A stretch of 35,413 nucleotides of DNA from UBA937 sp031549725 (lineage in GTDB: Bacteria > Spirochaetota > Spirochaetia > Treponematales > Breznakiellaceae), in assembly GCA_031549725.1 (NCBI GenBank), contig JAVBPH010000085.1:1-35413 (forward strand), read 5' to 3'. The notes under the pieces were generated by a model. The model had not been told where the DNA came from. It did not search any database and saw nothing but the letters and a program-made list of their open reading frames with translations. A program made the position numbers and the translations under genes. Shown here one piece after another: positions 32,618 to 35,413 of the stretch. Numbering within the stretch: the first letter of the stretch is position 1; every line of letters starts with the position of its first letter.

Positions 32618-33063
32618 GTATGCAAGTGATTTAACGATCCATCAAAGCAACAAAAACATAACCGACGCAACCCTATGGATGGATTCTCCTACCTCTGCAT
32701 GCTCATGTTTTGCAACAAAACTTAAATAATATATTTATCTAAGGTCTTTTAATATCCGGTTGGCTTTGAAAAGAACTTTGAAAGAAACAGGTATATTTAA
32801 AAAATCAAAATAAACTATTTTCCTGATGCCGCAAAATAAATACTGTTTATTCAAAACACAACATTTCAAAAAACCTTTCTATATTAAAATAATAAATTTT
32901 GATCAAATATCTACCAAAAAGCAGTAATAAATATAAATCCTCTCCGCCGGAACCATTGTGCTCATCTTTTCGATAATTCTTTAATTAAATTATCCCGGGG
33001 AGCATATTTATCCGGTAATAGGTGAGCCCCATGACAAAATGTTCTGAAAATCATGTATTTCCC
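32618..33063. other. AT-rich intergenic region between divergent genes
   Basis: This ~450-nt region is clearly AT-richer than the rest of the window and separates the histidine kinase (minus) from the TetR operon (plus). I find no convincing gene, tRNA or family A/B repeat. It must contain the kinase promoter, but no strong -35/-10 pair stands out. A 21-codon ORF at 33031 has a weak ribosome binding site and is not called. Confidence 0.5.
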
Positions 33064-33092
33064 TTGACAATTGCCGTATATGCGATCATTAT
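33064..33092 (+). promoter_or_regulatory. Promoter of the tetR-DUF4386 operon
   Basis: TTGACA (33064-33069) is followed after 17 bp by CATTAT (33087-33092). The -10 region overlaps the left arm of the palindrome at 33089-33110. Confidence 0.65.
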
Positions 33093-33110
33093 ATAACAAT
33101 GGTTATATAA
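33089..33110. promoter_or_regulatory. Putative TetR operator
   Basis: A perfect 9-bp inverted repeat, TTATATAAC (33089-33097) and GTTATATAA (33102-33110), with a 4-bp spacer AATG. Its position over the -10 box and just upstream of the tetR start is typical of autorepression by a TetR dimer. Confidence 0.7.
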
Positions 33111-33137
33111 CACATGTTATACATGGAGGAACAAACG

Positions 33138-33707
33138 ATGCCGCCGAAACAAAAGGTCAGCCGGGAAGATATTCAGCAAGCCGCATTCCAGCTTACCCGG
33201 GAACAGGGGATGGAAGTCCTTAATGCCCGGAATCTTGCACAATATATGCATTGCTCCACCCAACCCATTTTTAGTTATTACAAAAACATGGCAGATCTTA
33301 AAACCGATGTATTCAATATGGCCAATATCTATCACAGCAACTATTTCAACAAAACCGCATTGGACGAGAACTTTTTTCTGAATATTGGTTTGGTATATAT
33401 TGACTTTGCCCTGGAGGAACCAAACCTGTTCCGCCTGCTTTTTATGTCCGGAGGATTTTCCGGAAAAAAACTGAATGAATTCGTGACAGAAGACTGCAAC
33501 GAATACGTTGCAGGGGGCATTCCAAAAACAATAGACAGGAATTCGGATTCCGCCAACAAAATGTTCACCGATATGTGGCTTTATGCACATGGCATTGCAT
33601 CAATGCTGGTGACTAACCAGCTGCGGATAGAACGGGATGAAATAGAAGCAATGGTCAGGAATATGTTCTGCCTGCTTACAGGCGAAAAACCGGAAGGAGA
33701 AAACTAA
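33138..33707 (+). CDS. TetR-family transcriptional regulator
   Basis: This is a 189-residue regulator. The N-terminal ~50 residues form a TetR helix-turn-helix (SREDIQQAAFQLTREQGMEV, then LNARNLAQYMHCSTQPIFSYY, with the usual Tyr near the end of the recognition helix). The C-terminal ligand domain is short and not assignable. ATG 33138 is chosen because GGAGGA lies 7 nt upstream; an upstream in-frame ATG at 33114 would lie just after the palindrome. The stop is followed immediately by the next ATG, so it is cotranscribed with the DUF4386 gene, which it probably represses via the palindrome at 33089-33110. Confidence 0.9.
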   Translation: MPPKQKVSREDIQQAAFQLTREQGMEVLNARNLAQYMHCSTQPIFSYYKNMADLKTDVFNMANIYHSNYFNKTALDENFFLNIGLVYIDFALEEPNLFRLLFMSGGFSGKKLNEFVTEDCNEYVAGGIPKTIDRNSDSANKMFTDMWLYAHGIASMLVTNQLRIERDEIEAMVRNMFCLLTGEKPEGEN

Positions 33708-34352
33708 ATGGATTATCATAAAAAGTACAGCATAGCCGTGGGCGCATTGTTTCTTCTGGCAACAGCATCATATATGAGCGGCAGCGGACTTGTTGAGGCG
33801 TCTTTGGGCACTAACGGGGTACATGCGGGGCAAATGAAAACCGGCATATTGCTGGAGTGCATCAATTCCGCCGCGGTAATCGGTATTGCGGCACTTCTGT
33901 TTCCGGTTCTGCAAAGGTACAGCATCTGGATAGCCGCGGCCTATGCGGCATCCCGGATTGCTGAGGCGGTTCTGCTTTCCATAGCTTCTGTATGCGTACT
34001 GGTTTTAACCATGGTAACCCCTGAAAAACTGTTTCTTATGGATGTCTTTGTCAGTTTCAGGAACCTGCTGTTCCAGATGGCCATGATGTTCCTGGGAGGG
34101 GGAAGCATCCTGTTTTGTATCGGGCTTTATAAAGCCAGGCTTGTTCCGCGGCTGCTTTCGGTTTTAGGTGTTGCCGGATATAGTGCCCTCTGCGTTAGCA
34201 GCCTGATGGAATTGGCCGGGCTGCCGGGGCCAGGCATGATTCTGTTCATACCGGGCGCGGTATTTGAAATTGCCTTTCCGGTATGGCTTTTTGTGAAAGG
34301 TTTCAGTTCCGATGGGTTTATACGGGCGATATCCCAGGGAACCGTTGATTAA
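33708..34352 (+). CDS. DUF4386-family membrane protein (first copy)
   Basis: This is a 214-residue hydrophobic protein with about six transmembrane helices (e.g. AAVIGIAALLFPVL and MAMMFLGGGSILFCIGLY). Its hydropathy layout, the ALFLLATASYMSGSG start and the LVPRLLSVLGVAGY region fit DUF4386, a family of unknown function often found next to TetR or other regulators. It begins directly at the end of tetR (TAA-ATG), indicating cotranscription. Its 3' end, including the stop codon, overlaps palindrome R copy 2. The second DUF4386 gene starts 122 nt downstream. Confidence 0.82.
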   Translation: MDYHKKYSIAVGALFLLATASYMSGSGLVEASLGTNGVHAGQMKTGILLECINSAAVIGIAALLFPVLQRYSIWIAAAYAASRIAEAVLLSIASVCVLVLTMVTPEKLFLMDVFVSFRNLLFQMAMMFLGGGSILFCIGLYKARLVPRLLSVLGVAGYSALCVSSLMELAGLPGPGMILFIPGAVFEIAFPVWLFVKGFSSDGFIRAISQGTVD

Positions 34353-34381
34353 ACCGGTCGCAATATGCGACCAATCACCGG
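34338..34381. repeat. Palindromic repeat R, copy 2 (inverted relative to copy 1)
   Basis: GGGAACCGTTGATTAAACC followed by GGTCGCAATATGCGACC and AATCACCGG is the reverse complement of 4289-4333, with two substitutions. It overlaps the last codons and stop of the first DUF4386 gene, so part of the repeat is coding. It can act as a hairpin terminator or as a target for homologous inversion of the ~30 kb between the copies. Confidence 0.75.
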
Positions 34382-34474
34382 GGACAGAAGGCAGAATGGG
34401 GAAAAATGCATTATGTTTCTCCTCTGTGTTCGATATTAGCTCTGTCCTATTCGTAATAGCATAGGAGGATCAGC

Positions 34475-35185
34475 ATGACAGAGAAAAAAACAGCAAGAAT
34501 CACGGCGGTTCTTATTCTTGTTATGGCGGCGATTGCACCGGTTTGCATGATGTATGTACCGTCACGCTTAATTGATGAGGGAAGTATTCCTGCCACCATG
34601 GCAAACATTCAGGCGCAGGTCTCATTATTCCGTTTGGGGATCACCTGTGAGGTATTCATATGCCTGCTCGAAATCGTAATATCCGTATTACTCTACCGTT
34701 TGTTTAAATCCGCATATAAAACCCTTGCATTGATTTCCGCATCCGCAAGGTTTGCCATGGCGGTTCTCCAGGGAGTTAATGCATTGCTCCATATTTCGGT
34801 GCTGATGGTTCTGAATAACCACATTGCTGCGGAACCGGGCCAGGGAACACCAATGGTATTCCTGCTTTTGCAGATGCATAAAAGCGGTGTATATATCTGG
34901 CAGATTTTGTTCGGATTCCATCTCCTGACCCTGGGCATCCTGGTATACTTGTCAGGGTATATGCCAAAATATACCGGCATCGTGGTTTTCATTGCAAGTC
35001 TTGGTTACCTGGCAGACAGTTATGCCGGCATTTGGGGACCGGCAAGTAAAACAGCAGGAATAGCCGTTTCCATTTTACTGGTATGTTCAACCATTGGGGA
35101 ATTACTGTTTACATTCCAACTGCTTATCAAAGGAATACGTATCCCGGAAAAATTCAGGGAAAATAATAATAGTGGAATGACCTGA
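34475..35185 (+). CDS. DUF4386-family membrane protein (second copy)
   Basis: This is a 236-residue membrane protein with about six helices. It shares the family pattern with the preceding gene (N-terminal ILVMAAIAPVCMMYVPS, a central ALISASARFAMAVLQGVNAL and GIVVFIASLGYLADSY), but sequence identity between them is low by eye, so the duplication is old. GGAGG lies 6 nt before the ATG. The 5' leader has TCCTAT (34445-34450) that can pair with ATAGGA (34461-34466), partly covering the ribosome binding site. Function unknown; shared TetR control with the first copy is inferred. Confidence 0.8.
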   Translation: MTEKKTARITAVLILVMAAIAPVCMMYVPSRLIDEGSIPATMANIQAQVSLFRLGITCEVFICLLEIVISVLLYRLFKSAYKTLALISASARFAMAVLQGVNALLHISVLMVLNNHIAAEPGQGTPMVFLLLQMHKSGVYIWQILFGFHLLTLGILVYLSGYMPKYTGIVVFIASLGYLADSYAGIWGPASKTAGIAVSILLVCSTIGELLFTFQLLIKGIRIPEKFRENNNSGMT

Positions 35186-35260
35186 ATACATTATCCCGAA
35201 GGTTTACCCGGAATATCGTGGATTTGCGTGTTTTTGGAAAATTCAAAAATGGTGATGAAA

Positions 35261-35413
35261 AACCTTTAATGTAAGAGCCTTTTTCAAAACTCGGTTAGTT
35301 TTGAAAAAGGCTTTTGCAGAAAGAATGCTATTTCCTTACCCATAAATAAAATAGTATTCTTTCTGCACTTACATCTAAGGTTGCTTTTTCAAAATTTGAC
35401 ATTTTGAAAAAGC
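35261..35413. repeat. Multi-hairpin structure at the right edge
   Basis: Outer arms AACCTTTAATGTAAG (35261-35275) and CTTACATCTAAGGTT (35368-35382, two mismatches) enclose two hairpins: a perfect 16-bp stem (35276-35291 with 35297-35312) and an 18-bp stem with one wobble (35316-35333 with 35349-35366). A third hairpin (35383-35395 with 35401-35413) runs to the window end. Together they make a branched, cruciform-like element after the DUF4386 gene; the first stem plus TTTTG could terminate it. Confidence 0.7.

Noticed and set aside
33031..33096. 21-codon ORF upstream of tetR
   Set aside because: It has only a weak ribosome binding site, overlaps the promoter and part of the palindrome, and matches nothing recognisable.

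Overview
The window looks like a chromosomal segment of a host-associated spirochaete, most likely a Treponema of the termite-gut type. This is an inference. It rests on many predicted lipoproteins with relaxed lipoboxes, a DUF1566-type lipoprotein, an SH3-domain lipoprotein, a complete potABCD polyamine transporter, moderate GC, and abundant palindromic intergenic repeats. I see no rRNA, tRNA, CRISPR array, phage or transposase gene.

Layout. Positions 1-4280 hold a large right-handed beta-helix (Pmp-like) lipoprotein, a decayed DUF1566 fragment and an intact DUF1566 lipoprotein. Positions 4372-6878 are an operon with a strong sigma70-type promoter: an XRE-cupin regulator followed by the large and small subunits of a LeuCD/homoaconitase-family hydro-lyase. 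Positions 7258-13910 carry a hotdog thioesterase, an SH3 lipoprotein plus ABC-F ATPase pair, a GalE-like epimerase and an M20 peptidase. Positions 14026-15120 encode a lysine 2,3-aminomutase-like radical SAM enzyme. Positions 15385-19664 are potABCD with overlapping cistrons and a textbook terminator. Positions 19964-24211 hold a YrdC/YciO-family protein, an ion-transporter-superfamily permease behind an attenuator-like leader, and a cardiolipin synthase. Positions 24285-27090 hold a trypsin-like protease lipoprotein and a GNAT acetyltransferase. On the minus strand are clpB (27142-29739) and a translationally coupled hybrid histidine kinase and GGDEF diguanylate cyclase (30165-32617). The right end (33064-35185) is a TetR regulator with a perfect palindrome over its promoter, followed by two DUF4386 membrane proteins.

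The most unusual content is between the genes. Six copies of a modular structured repeat (family A) lie beside genes. One diverged copy has two compensated base-pair changes in its closing stem, and the inner hairpin keeps GNRA-type loops, so the fold rather than the sequence seems to be conserved. A second family (B) forms tandem arrays of 83-88 bp hairpin units in opposite orientations at 12225 and 29819. A 45-bp palindrome occurs once near each end of the window, inverted and almost identical. Two proteostasis genes (clpB and the protease lipoprotein) have promoters whose -10 box ends exactly 6 nt before the ATG, with no Shine-Dalgarno sequence, which predicts leaderless mRNAs.
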